From NCBI RefSeq assembly GCF_000949865.1, contig NZ_JWJH01000007.1, positions 118,962-182,961 of the forward strand: DNA of 64,000 nucleotides. Reading direction: 5' to 3'. The notes under the pieces are model-generated. The model had not been told where the DNA came from, made no database searches, and saw only the letters and a program-made list of their open reading frames with translations. The translations under genes were made by a program, and so were the position numbers. The stretch comes from Rhizobium nepotum 39/7. Its GTDB lineage: Bacteria > Pseudomonadota > Alphaproteobacteria > Rhizobiales > Rhizobiaceae. Numbering within the stretch: position 1 is the stretch's first letter; every line of letters starts with the position of its first letter. Below are positions 16,801 through 25,057 of this stretch, piece by piece.

Positions 16801-17475
16801 TCAGCCGCGTTTGCGGACTTCCTCGTAATTGATGTTGAAGACGCGTTCGTCGAGGTTCACGCCCGTCTGGACGTTGAAGATCATGACTGTCGTGTCCTTG
16901 TTCTGGGCGTCGGTCGTCGTCCATTGCCTGAGATCGAAGGTTTTCGGGTCGAACATCAGGGTGATGGTCGAATCGCCGAAGATGCTCTTGTCACCCAGGA
17001 CGATGGTGGTGAGATCCGACTCTTCCTTCACGTTCCGGACCTTCTGGTTGCTCAGATCGATCTTGTCGGACAAAAGCAGGCTGAGCGGGGTCTTCGACAG
17101 CGGATACAAATCCCATGTCTTCAGCTTCGTATTGCCGATGACGACATTCTTGCCGTCGGAGATGACCCGCATCGGCGAGGGGTCCTCATAATTGAAGCGA
17201 AGCTTGCCAGGCCGCTCGATATAAAATTTGCCGCCGGTCTGTTCACCGCGTGGGCCGAACTGGACGAATTCCCCCATCATGGTTTTGACCGACGAGAAGT
17301 GGTTGGCGATTTTCTGCGCGGTCGCGCTGTTGCCGGCGGCCTGGGCAAATGCGTTGAGCGGCGACAGGCCGGCCATGGCTGCGGCCATGGAAAATGCCGT
17401 CAGCACGCCACGACGCGTCACGCCATTGCATGGTGCGGTTGCGGTGGCAGTCTCGCCGGTGGTGAGGTCGTTCAT
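16801..17475 (-). CDS. lolA: Outer-membrane lipoprotein carrier protein LolA family
   Basis: 224 residues. LolA shuttles lipoproteins across the periplasm from LolCDE to the outer membrane. A signal sequence with a twin-arginine-like start (TRRGVLTAFSMAAAMAGL) ends near AFA-QA at ~residue 45. The mature part shows the LolA fold: FVQFGPRGEQTGGKFYIERPGK, then LRFNYEDPSP, WDLYPLSKTPL and INYEEVRKRG. The start MNDLTTGE has AAGGAG 7 nt upstream; the in-frame ATG at 17526 adds 17 residues without support. It lies directly downstream of ftsK on the same strand (123-bp gap), the usual rhizobial order. Confidence 0.88.
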   Translation of the reverse strand: MNDLTTGETATATAPCNGVTRRGVLTAFSMAAAMAGLSPLNAFAQAAGNSATAQKIANHFSSVKTMMGEFVQFGPRGEQTGGKFYIERPGKLRFNYEDPSPMRVISDGKNVVIGNTKLKTWDLYPLSKTPLSLLLSDKIDLSNQKVRNVKEESDLTTIVLGDKSIFGDSTITLMFDPKTFDLRQWTTTDAQNKDTTVMIFNVQTGVNLDERVFNINYEEVRKRG

Positions 17476-17598
17476 TCTATTCTCCTTCATCGCAGCGATT
17501 GTCCGCATAAAAGGCGGCGGCTTCATGACGTTGAAAGCGTGTATTAACGCTTCTCAGCCCCTCTTGGTTGCCGATGCGCGGGGTCTTTGCTTTATGCA

Positions 17599-20286
17599 TT
17601 ATCGCTCGATGATGTCTGCTTCCGTCGGCACGAGTATTTCGCGTTTTCCGGCATGGTTGGCGGGGCCGATGATGCCCTCCTGCTCCATGCGCTCGATCAG
17701 CGAGGCGGCGCGGTTATAGCCGATGCCGAGGCGGCGCTGGACGTAAGAGGTGGAGGCCTTGCCGTCCCGAAGCACGACAGCCACGGCCTGATCGTAGGGG
17801 TCCTCGGAATCGGAGAAATTGCCGGCGCCGGCCGGGCCGCCGCCATTGCCGTCCTCGTCGTCTTCCTCGGTGATCGCTTCCAGATATTCCGGCGTGCCCT
17901 GCGTCTTCAGATAAGCGACGATCTCTTCCACCTCATTGTCGGATACGAAGGGGCCATGCACACGCTGGATGCGGCCGCCGCCTGCCATATAGAGCATGTC
18001 GCCCATGCCGAGCAGCTGCTCGGCGCCCTGTTCTCCAAGGATGGTGCGGCTGTCGATCTTCGACGTTACCTGGAAGGAGATACGGGTCGGGAAGTTAGCC
18101 TTGATGGTGCCGGTGATGACATCGACGGATGGACGCTGGGTGGCCATGATGACGTGGATGCCGGCGGCACGCGCCATCTGCGCCAGACGCTGAACCGCGC
18201 CTTCGATATCCTTGCCGGCGACCATCATCAGATCGGCCATTTCATCGATGATGACGACGATATAGGGCAGGGGCTTCAGGTCGAATTCTTCCGTCTCGTA
18301 CATCGCCTCGCCGGTCTGGCGGTCGAAGCCGGTCTGCACCGTACGGGTGAGGATTTCGCCCTTGTCGAGGGCCTGCTGCACACGGCTGTTGAAGCCGTCA
18401 ATATTGCGCACGCCGATCTTTGACATCTTCTTGTAGCGCTCCTCCATCTCGCGCACGGTCCATTTCAGAGCCACGACGGCCTTTTTCGGATCGGTGACAA
18501 CCGGGGAGAGCAGATGCGGAATGCCGTCATAGACTGACAGTTCGAGCATTTTCGGGTCAATCATGATCAGGCGGCACTGTTCCGGCGACATGCGGTAAAG
18601 CAGCGACAGGATCATGGTGTTGATGGCGACGGACTTGCCCGAACCCGTGGTGCCGGCAACGAGAAGATGCGGCATCTTGGCGAGATCGGCGATGACGGGT
18701 TCGCCGCCGATGGTCTTGCCGAGCGCCATGGCGAGCTTGGCCTTGCTGTTTTCAAAATCGCGGCTGCCGACCAGTTCACGCAGGAACACGGTTTCTCGGG
18801 TCTGGTTCGGAAGCTCGATGCCGATGGCGTTGCGGCCGGGAACGACGGCGACGCGCGCTGCGATCGCACTCATGGAGCGGGCGATGTCATCCGCAAGGCC
18901 GATGACGCGCGAGGATTTGATGCCGGGGGCCGGTTCGAGTTCATAGAGCGTGACGACGGGGCCGGGGCGGACATGGATGATTTCGCCCTTGACGCCGAAA
19001 TCCTCGAGAACCCCTTCCAGAAGGCGGGCATTCTGCTCCAGCACTTCCTCGTTCAGCGTATGGTCGCGCACGATGTTCTTGGGTTCCGCCAGAAGATGCA
19101 CCGTGGGGAGCTGGAAACCGTCCGCGGCGATGAAGGAAGCCTGCGCCTCCCTCGCCACGCGCTCGCTCGGCTTCGGGCGTGCGGAAGGGGCGGTGATCCT
19201 CGGTTGTCCGCGTCCTGGCGCCTGTCTTGCCGTGAATGTCGGGTCGGCCTGGTCGAGACTGTCGTCGTCCGAAAGAATGCCACTGGGCAAACGCTGACCG
19301 TCGGCGTCATAAGGCGGCTCGTCGTCCCCGTCCGCGCCATGATCAAGCGCGATGGACGGAGGCGACATCTGCCGGCGAGCCGACGCGGCGCGTTCCTCGA
19401 AGGAGGGTTCCGCACGCTGGTCGAGGCGGTTTATCGCCGTCTTGAGGCGGGAGGGTTCGTTCAATGTGCCGAATTCATATTCGTTGAAATCGTAGGGGTG
19501 TTCGAACTCGTCGTGCAGGGATTTCGACTTCAGGCCGAACAGGCGGCGAAGGCGGGCCTGGGAGATGTACCAGTAATGTGCGATCGCGCCGAAGGCGAGG
19601 ATATTGGCGAAGAAACCCTCGCCGTCGTCATCGTCTTCTTCCTCGGCCTCACGTGCGGCACGAGCCTTGGCTGCGACCGGCGCGCGTTCTTCCTGCTCCA
19701 GTGCATCATCCGGGCTTCCCACGAGGCCGGCGGCAAACAGCATCATCCAGGCGGCGGGAGCGGCGAATATCGTGCCCAGCACCGTTGCAATCGTCCCGGT
19801 GGGGTAAGCGCCGATGAAAAGGGCGGGAAAACGCAGGATCATATCCCCGATGACGCCGCCAATGCCGTTTGGCAGCGGCCATGTCACGGGTGCGGGAAAA
19901 CAGCCGAGTGAGGCGGCGCAGACGATCGCGCCGGCGACCCAGGCGACGAGGCGGGCGGGTATTCGGTTGAATTTGCGTCCGGCGATCAGGGCGATCGCCC
20001 AGGCGATCATCGGCAAAAGCGAGATGATTGCGGAAAGTCCGAGAAACTGCATCACGATGTCGGCGAAGATTGCGCCGCCGTAACCCAGAAGATTGGTAGG
20101 CTGGTTGCCCGTGGCATAAGAAAGGCTCGGGTCCGCTACGTTCCAGGTGGCGAGAGCCGCAACCCCCAGCGCAATCGTGGCAAGCAACGCGAAACCGGCT
20201 AGAGCCATGACCTGCCGCACGAAAAACGCCGTCAGCACGAAACGCGTGTGACGGCCGTCGAATGTCGGAGAATTCATTCTGCCCAT
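17599..20286 (-). CDS. ftsK: DNA translocase FtsK
   Basis: 895 residues. FtsK is the divisome-anchored ATPase that pumps chromosomal DNA and resolves termini with XerCD. The N terminus has four membrane helices (residues ~20-200), then an acidic/proline-rich linker, and the motor from ~residue 430. Walker A (GTTGSGKS) is near residue 545, Walker B in [13 protein letters not shown], and the C-terminal gamma winged helix in [16 protein letters not shown]. It starts at 20286 or three codons later (MNSP). A CtrA-type box is ~90 bp upstream, and a GANTC site lies between the two. Confidence 0.95.
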   Translation of the reverse strand: MGRMNSPTFDGRHTRFVLTAFFVRQVMALAGFALLATIALGVAALATWNVADPSLSYATGNQPTNLLGYGGAIFADIVMQFLGLSAIISLLPMIAWAIALIAGRKFNRIPARLVAWVAGAIVCAASLGCFPAPVTWPLPNGIGGVIGDMILRFPALFIGAYPTGTIATVLGTIFAAPAAWMMLFAAGLVGSPDDALEQEERAPVAAKARAAREAEEEDDDDGEGFFANILAFGAIAHYWYISQARLRRLFGLKSKSLHDEFEHPYDFNEYEFGTLNEPSRLKTAINRLDQRAEPSFEERAASARRQMSPPSIALDHGADGDDEPPYDADGQRLPSGILSDDDSLDQADPTFTARQAPGRGQPRITAPSARPKPSERVAREAQASFIAADGFQLPTVHLLAEPKNIVRDHTLNEEVLEQNARLLEGVLEDFGVKGEIIHVRPGPVVTLYELEPAPGIKSSRVIGLADDIARSMSAIAARVAVVPGRNAIGIELPNQTRETVFLRELVGSRDFENSKAKLAMALGKTIGGEPVIADLAKMPHLLVAGTTGSGKSVAINTMILSLLYRMSPEQCRLIMIDPKMLELSVYDGIPHLLSPVVTDPKKAVVALKWTVREMEERYKKMSKIGVRNIDGFNSRVQQALDKGEILTRTVQTGFDRQTGEAMYETEEFDLKPLPYIVVIIDEMADLMMVAGKDIEGAVQRLAQMARAAGIHVIMATQRPSVDVITGTIKANFPTRISFQVTSKIDSRTILGEQGAEQLLGMGDMLYMAGGGRIQRVHGPFVSDNEVEEIVAYLKTQGTPEYLEAITEEDDEDGNGGGPAGAGNFSDSEDPYDQAVAVVLRDGKASTSYVQRRLGIGYNRAASLIERMEQEGIIGPANHAGKREILVPTEADIIER

Positions 20287-20374
20287 GTCCCTGAACCCGT
20301 AGTTTCTTTGGTTTCGGCAAGATACGGCAGGCTACCGAATCCCGGATTGACAGGGAAAACTAACTGCTTGCCGG

Positions 20375-20389
20375 TTAATGTCGCGTTAA
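20375..20389. promoter_or_regulatory. CtrA-type box upstream of ftsK
   Basis: TTAATGTCGCGTTAA is an exact TTAA-N7-TTAA, and continues as TTAACCAT, the stronger CtrA half-site. It lies 89 bp before the ftsK start. A CcrM methylation site (GAATC, 20337-20341) is between the box and the gene. CtrA control of ftsK is inferred from the motif. Confidence 0.65.
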
Positions 20390-20430
20390 CCATGCGTTTT
20401 TTTGACGCCGCTTCCGGATTTGCGGCAAAG

Positions 20431-20460
20431 AAAAGGCCCGCCGAAGCGGGCCTTCTTTTG
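20431..20460 (-). terminator. Terminator after amtB
   Basis: AAGGCCCGC / GCGGGCCTT with a tetraloop, giving a U-rich tail in the minus-strand transcript. Confidence 0.85.
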
Positions 20461-20493
20461 GGAGAGGGGATGGAGAACCCCTTTTCCCGTGTC

Positions 20494-21843
20494 TTAGGAG
20501 TGGTATGCGGCTTCGCCGTGGGTCGCAAGGTCGAGACCTTCGCGCTCCGCTTCGACCGGAACCCGGAGACCAACGATCACGTCGACGATCTTATAGAGGA
20601 TTGCCGAGACGACTGCGCACCATACGATGGTGATGGCGACGGCGACGAACTGCGTCCAGAGCTGCGAAGAGATGGAGAAGTCTGCCTTGCCCGTGCCGCC
20701 AAGCAGCGGGGAGGTGAAGATGCCGGTGCCGAGGGCGCCGATGATGCCGCCGATGCCGTGGACACCGAAGACGTCAGCCGTGTCGTCGTAACCGAACTTG
20801 TTCTTCACCACGGAGACGAAGAAGTAGCAGATCGGCGAGACGATGAGGCCGAGAACGATCGCGCCCATGGGTCCGACAGAACCGGCCGCAGGTGTTACGG
20901 CAACGAGGCCGGCGATCATGCCCGAAGCGGCGCCCAGCATGGAAGCCTTGCCGCGGGTGAAGCTTTCAACCAGCGACCAGGAAACGATGGCTGCTGCGGT
21001 GGCGAGGAAGGTGTTCATGGTTGCGAGAACCGCACCGCCGGATGCTTCGAGGTTGGAGCCGGCGTTGAAGCCGAACCAGCCGAACCACAGCATGGCTGCG
21101 CCAACCAGCGTCAGCGTCATCGAGTGAGGTGCCATCATGTCCTTGCCGAAGCCGGTACGCTTGCCGACCATGATCGCGCCAATCAAGCCTGCGACGCCGG
21201 CATTGATGTGAACGACCGTGCCGCCGGCGAAGTCGAGTGCGCCCATGCCGAAGATCAGGCCGTTTGCATCCCAGACCATGTGAGCGATCGGGAAATAAAC
21301 GAAAGTGGCCCACAGGATGGTGAACAGGATGACGGCCGAGAACTTCACGCGTTCCGCAAATGCACCGATGATCAGCGCCGGTGTGATGGCCGCGAAGGTC
21401 ATCTGGAAGGCGATGAAGGTGTATTCGTAGATCACGACGCCCTGGGAGAAGGTTGCCGAGGTGCTGTCAAGCGAAACACCGGACAGGAACAGCTTGCCGA
21501 AGCCGCCGAAATAGGGGCCGGTGCCGCCACCAAAGGCGAAGGAGTAACCGTAGATCACCCAGACGAGCATCATGACTGCGCCGATGACCGTGCACTGCAT
21601 GAGAACGGAGAGCATGTTCTTGGTACGGACGAGGCCGCCGTAAAACAGGGCCAGACCCGGAATGATCATGAAAAGCACGAGGATCGTCGCGACATACATG
21701 AATGCGGTGTCGGCTTTTTCCGGAACGGGGGCGGCGGCAGCTACTGCCGGCGCGGCATCCTGCGCGAAGGCGATTGCCGGGGCCATCAGAGCCGCAGCAG
21801 CGGCGCCCAGTTTGCCGAGCGTTGAAAACTTGTTGAGTTGCAT
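20494..21843 (-). CDS. amtB: Ammonium transporter AmtB
   Basis: 449 residues. It starts with a cleavable signal (MQLNKFSTLGKLGAAAAALMAPAIAFAQ) split here into a basic start and a hydrophobic core, followed by 11 membrane segments. Family motifs: ADTAFM, LVRTKNMLSVLMQC, FAGGTVVHINAGVAGL, HSMTLTLVGAAMLWFGWFGFNAGS written across several turns, and DTADVFGVHGIGG near the end. Amt trimers conduct ammonium and are closed by GlnK. The start at 21843 has GGGAG upstream; a longer in-frame extension overlaps glnK and is not credible. It is co-transcribed with glnK, 28 bp downstream. Confidence 0.96.
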   Translation of the reverse strand: MQLNKFSTLGKLGAAAAALMAPAIAFAQDAAPAVAAAAPVPEKADTAFMYVATILVLFMIIPGLALFYGGLVRTKNMLSVLMQCTVIGAVMMLVWVIYGYSFAFGGGTGPYFGGFGKLFLSGVSLDSTSATFSQGVVIYEYTFIAFQMTFAAITPALIIGAFAERVKFSAVILFTILWATFVYFPIAHMVWDANGLIFGMGALDFAGGTVVHINAGVAGLIGAIMVGKRTGFGKDMMAPHSMTLTLVGAAMLWFGWFGFNAGSNLEASGGAVLATMNTFLATAAAIVSWSLVESFTRGKASMLGAASGMIAGLVAVTPAAGSVGPMGAIVLGLIVSPICYFFVSVVKNKFGYDDTADVFGVHGIGGIIGALGTGIFTSPLLGGTGKADFSISSQLWTQFVAVAITIVWCAVVSAILYKIVDVIVGLRVPVEAEREGLDLATHGEAAYHS

Positions 21844-21871
21844 AGCTAGAAAACTCCCTGTCAGCCGTGCT

Positions 21872-22348
<477 letters not shown>

Positions 22349-22433
22349 TTATATGACAGGCGTCTGAAAAAGGGGCATCGGGCGGCGCAATTTTCGTCTA
22401 TTAAATATGCGATTTTTGAAAAAAGCGCATTAT

Positions 22434-23318
22434 TTAATCATTTGCCCTTTTGCGGATCAAACCTTCCTGCGCGACAGAGGCGACCAGTTCACCCTGTCTG
22501 GTGAAAATATTGCCACGGGTCAGACCGCGTGCTCCCGAGGCGCTGGGGCTGTCTTGGCTGTAGAGCAGCCAGTCGTCCAGTCGGCAGGGGCGGTGGAACC
22601 ACATGGCGTGATCAAGGCTCGCTACCTGAATGGACGGATCGAAGATCGTCGTTCCGTGGGCGTAGAGCGAGGTGTCGAGCAAAGTCATGTCCGAGAGATA
22701 GGCGAGAATGGCCGACTGGAAATGTGGATCGTCCGGCACATCGCCAACGGCGCGAACCCAGATATCCTGTTGCGGGTCCAGCTTTTCTTTCGAAATATAA
22801 TGGGTCAGCGAAACCGGCCTTATCTCGATCGGGCGCTTGTTGCTCCAGTATTTGCGGATCGAAGCCGGTGCTTTGGCAAGGAATGCCGCCTGCATCTGCT
22901 CTTCGCTCATCAGTTTTTCGGGCGGCGTCACATCCGGTATTCTAATCTGATGGTCGAAGCCGTCCTCGGCGATCTGGAACGATGCCGACATGGAAAAAAT
23001 CGCCTTGCCATGCTGCACGGCCACCACGCGCCGGGTGCAGAAGCTGGCGCCGTCACGAATACGCTCCACCTGGTAGAGAATGGGTACCAGCGGATCGCCA
23101 GGGCGCATGAAATAGGAGTGCAATGAATGCACGAATCGGTCGTCATCCACGGTTCTTTGCGCCGCGATCAGCGCCTGCGCGATGACCTGGCCGCCGAAAA
23201 CGCGTTGCCAGCCGATTTGCGGGCTTTCGCCCCGGAACAGGTTCTCCTCCAGCTTCTCGAGATCGAGCGTGGAGATCAGATTGGCCATGGGATCTGACGT
23301 TTGCGAGGGATGCGACAT
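22434..23318 (-). CDS. tesB: Acyl-CoA thioesterase II TesB
   Basis: 294 residues with the double hot-dog fold of TesB, which hydrolyses medium- and long-chain acyl-CoA. Recognisable parts: LFRGESPQIGWQRVFGGQVIAQAL at residues ~28-50 (first hot-dog), HSLHSYFMRPG, and in the second half SLDHAMWFHRPCR, DWLLYSQDSPSASGARGL and GELVASVAQEGLIR. The catalytic Asp-Thr/Gln set is expected in these segments. The start MSHPSQTSDP is preceded by GGAGCAGG; an upstream frame to 23462 would overlap the divergent gene. It diverges from the UbiH-type gene with an 86-bp gap. Confidence 0.92.
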   Translation of the reverse strand: MSHPSQTSDPMANLISTLDLEKLEENLFRGESPQIGWQRVFGGQVIAQALIAAQRTVDDDRFVHSLHSYFMRPGDPLVPILYQVERIRDGASFCTRRVVAVQHGKAIFSMSASFQIAEDGFDHQIRIPDVTPPEKLMSEEQMQAAFLAKAPASIRKYWSNKRPIEIRPVSLTHYISKEKLDPQQDIWVRAVGDVPDDPHFQSAILAYLSDMTLLDTSLYAHGTTIFDPSIQVASLDHAMWFHRPCRLDDWLLYSQDSPSASGARGLTRGNIFTRQGELVASVAQEGLIRKRAND

Positions 23319-23404
23319 TTTTTCGGCCTGCTCCGGCTGTAGGAAGACGTCACATGGTCTATAGTGCGCCAATGATGCGTGCACAAGATTTGAGGAGAAG
23401 CGCG

Positions 23405-24619
23405 ATGCTGGACGTGGTGGTGGCAGGCGGCGGATATGTCGGTCTTTCCGTTGCTGTCGCAATTAAGCAGGCAGCCGGACATCTGAATGTGCAGGTGATC
23501 GAGGCCGCTCCCGAGGATGTCTGGAGGAAGGACGTCCGCGCTTCAGCCATTATCGCGGCGGCCACGCGCATGCTCGAGGTCTTCGGAATATGGAACGAGA
23601 TCGAGCCGGAGGCCCAGCCGATCAACAGGATGGTCGTTACCGATTCGAAGACTGCCGATCCGGTTCGGCCCGTGTTTCTGACGTTCGATGGCGCGGTGGA
23701 AGAGGGCAGACCCTTCGCTCACATGGTTCCGAATGTCGCCATGGTGGGCGCCTTACGGGGCCTCTGCGAGCGTCTCGGTGTCGAAATCCGCCACGGTCTC
23801 AGTGTTTCCGGCTTTACCGCAGGGCCGCAATCGACCGCTATTAGCCTTTCTGACGGCTCGTCGCTCGAAGCGCGACTGCTCATCGCATGCGACGGGGTTC
23901 GCTCGGCGCTCAGGGATATGGCGGGCATAAAGACCGTGCGTTGGGACTACGATCAATCCGGTATCGTCACCACCGTCGAACATGAGCGGCCGCATGAGGG
24001 CTGCGCGGAGGAACATTTCCTGCCGTCGGGGCCTTTCGCCGTTCTGCCTCTGAAGGGAAAGCGGTCCTCGCTCGTCTGGACCGAGCGCACGGCCGATGCC
24101 GACAGGCTGGTTGCCGCCGACGATCTGGTGTTCGAGGAGGAGCTTGAACGCAGGTTTGGCCACAAGCTCGGCCCTGTCCGTCCTGTTGGCCCCCGCCGCG
24201 CCTTTCCGCTGGGATTGACGTTGGCGCGTTCCTTCGTCGCGCCGCGTTTTGCGCTTGCCGGCGATGCCGCGCATGGAATTCACCCGATCTCCGGGCAGGG
24301 CCTTAATCTCGGCTTCAAGGACGTTGCGGCTCTGGCTGAAACCGTGGTCGAGGCCGACCGCCTCGGCCTCGATATCGGCTCCCTCAACGTTCTGGAGCGT
24401 TACCAGTCCTGGCGGCGTTTCGACACGTTGCGGATGGGCGTGACGACTGACGTGCTGAACCGGCTTTTCTCCAACGATGTGGGTCCCATTCGCATCATGC
24501 GGGATTTCGGTCTGGGTGTGGTCGATCGTTTGCCGGCGCTGAAATCCTATTTCATCGGTCAGGCTGCCGGTACGACAGACGCGGGCGCGCCGCGCTTGCT
24601 TGCCGGCGAGGCGCTCTGA
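23405..24619 (+). CDS. UbiH/UbiF-family FAD-dependent ubiquinone hydroxylase
   Basis: 404 residues. The N-terminal FAD motif is VVVAGGGYVGLSVAVAI (residues 4-20). The second FAD motif is FALAGDAAHGIHPISGQGLN, and a typical aromatic hydroxylase DG-type motif occurs in LLIACDGVRSALR. These flavin monooxygenases hydroxylate the ubiquinone ring; rhizobial genomes keep several (UbiL, UbiM or UbiH types) and I cannot say which position this one modifies. The start MLDVVVAGGG has TGAGGAG 7 nt upstream; the in-frame ATG at 23354 lies in the tesB promoter region and is unlikely. Confidence 0.88.
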   Translation: MLDVVVAGGGYVGLSVAVAIKQAAGHLNVQVIEAAPEDVWRKDVRASAIIAAATRMLEVFGIWNEIEPEAQPINRMVVTDSKTADPVRPVFLTFDGAVEEGRPFAHMVPNVAMVGALRGLCERLGVEIRHGLSVSGFTAGPQSTAISLSDGSSLEARLLIACDGVRSALRDMAGIKTVRWDYDQSGIVTTVEHERPHEGCAEEHFLPSGPFAVLPLKGKRSSLVWTERTADADRLVAADDLVFEEELERRFGHKLGPVRPVGPRRAFPLGLTLARSFVAPRFALAGDAAHGIHPISGQGLNLGFKDVAALAETVVEADRLGLDIGSLNVLERYQSWRRFDTLRMGVTTDVLNRLFSNDVGPIRIMRDFGLGVVDRLPALKSYFIGQAAGTTDAGAPRLLAGEAL

Positions 24620-25057
24620 TCCCGCCATTCATGCGCCGGCCCGGCTTTTCCGCGATTGCCGCTTGACAGCCGATTCCGGCATTTTTGCCGGAAGGCGGTG
24701 CCGCAGGGATGAATCCGGCCAAGGACTTACCCGGATTCACAATCTGGTATGGGGCGTGTATTCGCCAACCAGATGTTGCGGAGAACAAAAGCTGAATCCC
24801 TCGGAGTCAGCGATTCGTATTCGATTCGTTCGCAGACTGTTCCGCAACCGAATCGATTTTAGGTTTCGCCGGATTCTTTTTATTTTATCAACCAGCTGAA
24901 TCTTAAGGGAAAATTTGCCCAGGGAGACGCCCTGCACCAGTTTGCCGGCGTGGCCTATTGCCTTTGTTGGCGGGCATTGCCATGTGTGGTGCGTGCGGCC
25001 CTATCAGCAATGGTGGGCGGCACGGCAAGCAGATGAAGTCGATTCGCGGATAGTACG
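24620..25057. other. 438-bp intergenic region with a dense GANTC cluster and repeated-stem structure
   Basis: No protein-coding frame is convincing. It holds 11 GANTC sites, a perfect hairpin TTCCGGCA/TGCCGGAA (24674-24693), a second stem GAATCCGG/CCGGATTC (24711-24738), a long-range pairing of GTTGCGGAGAACA (24775-24787) with TGTTCCGCAAC (24838-24848), and an AT-rich tract at 24872-24890. See the cluster entry and findings. Confidence 0.7.
24672..25045. promoter_or_regulatory. Cluster of 11 CcrM (GANTC) methylation sites
   Basis: GANTC occurs at 24672, 24711, 24734, 24794, 24804, 24812, 24823, 24850, 24872, 24898 and 25041. Ten fall within 231 bp, where about one is expected by chance. Four consecutive sites (24794-24823) are spaced 8-11 bp, close to one helical turn. 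GANTC is the target of the cell-cycle DNA methylase CcrM in alphaproteobacteria. Confidence 0.85.

Noticed and set aside
24672..25045. GANTC cluster as the main chromosomal replication origin
   Set aside because: Neighbouring genes are not those expected at the rhizobial origin (hemE region), and only one weak DnaA-like word is visible; kept as a finding of unknown role.
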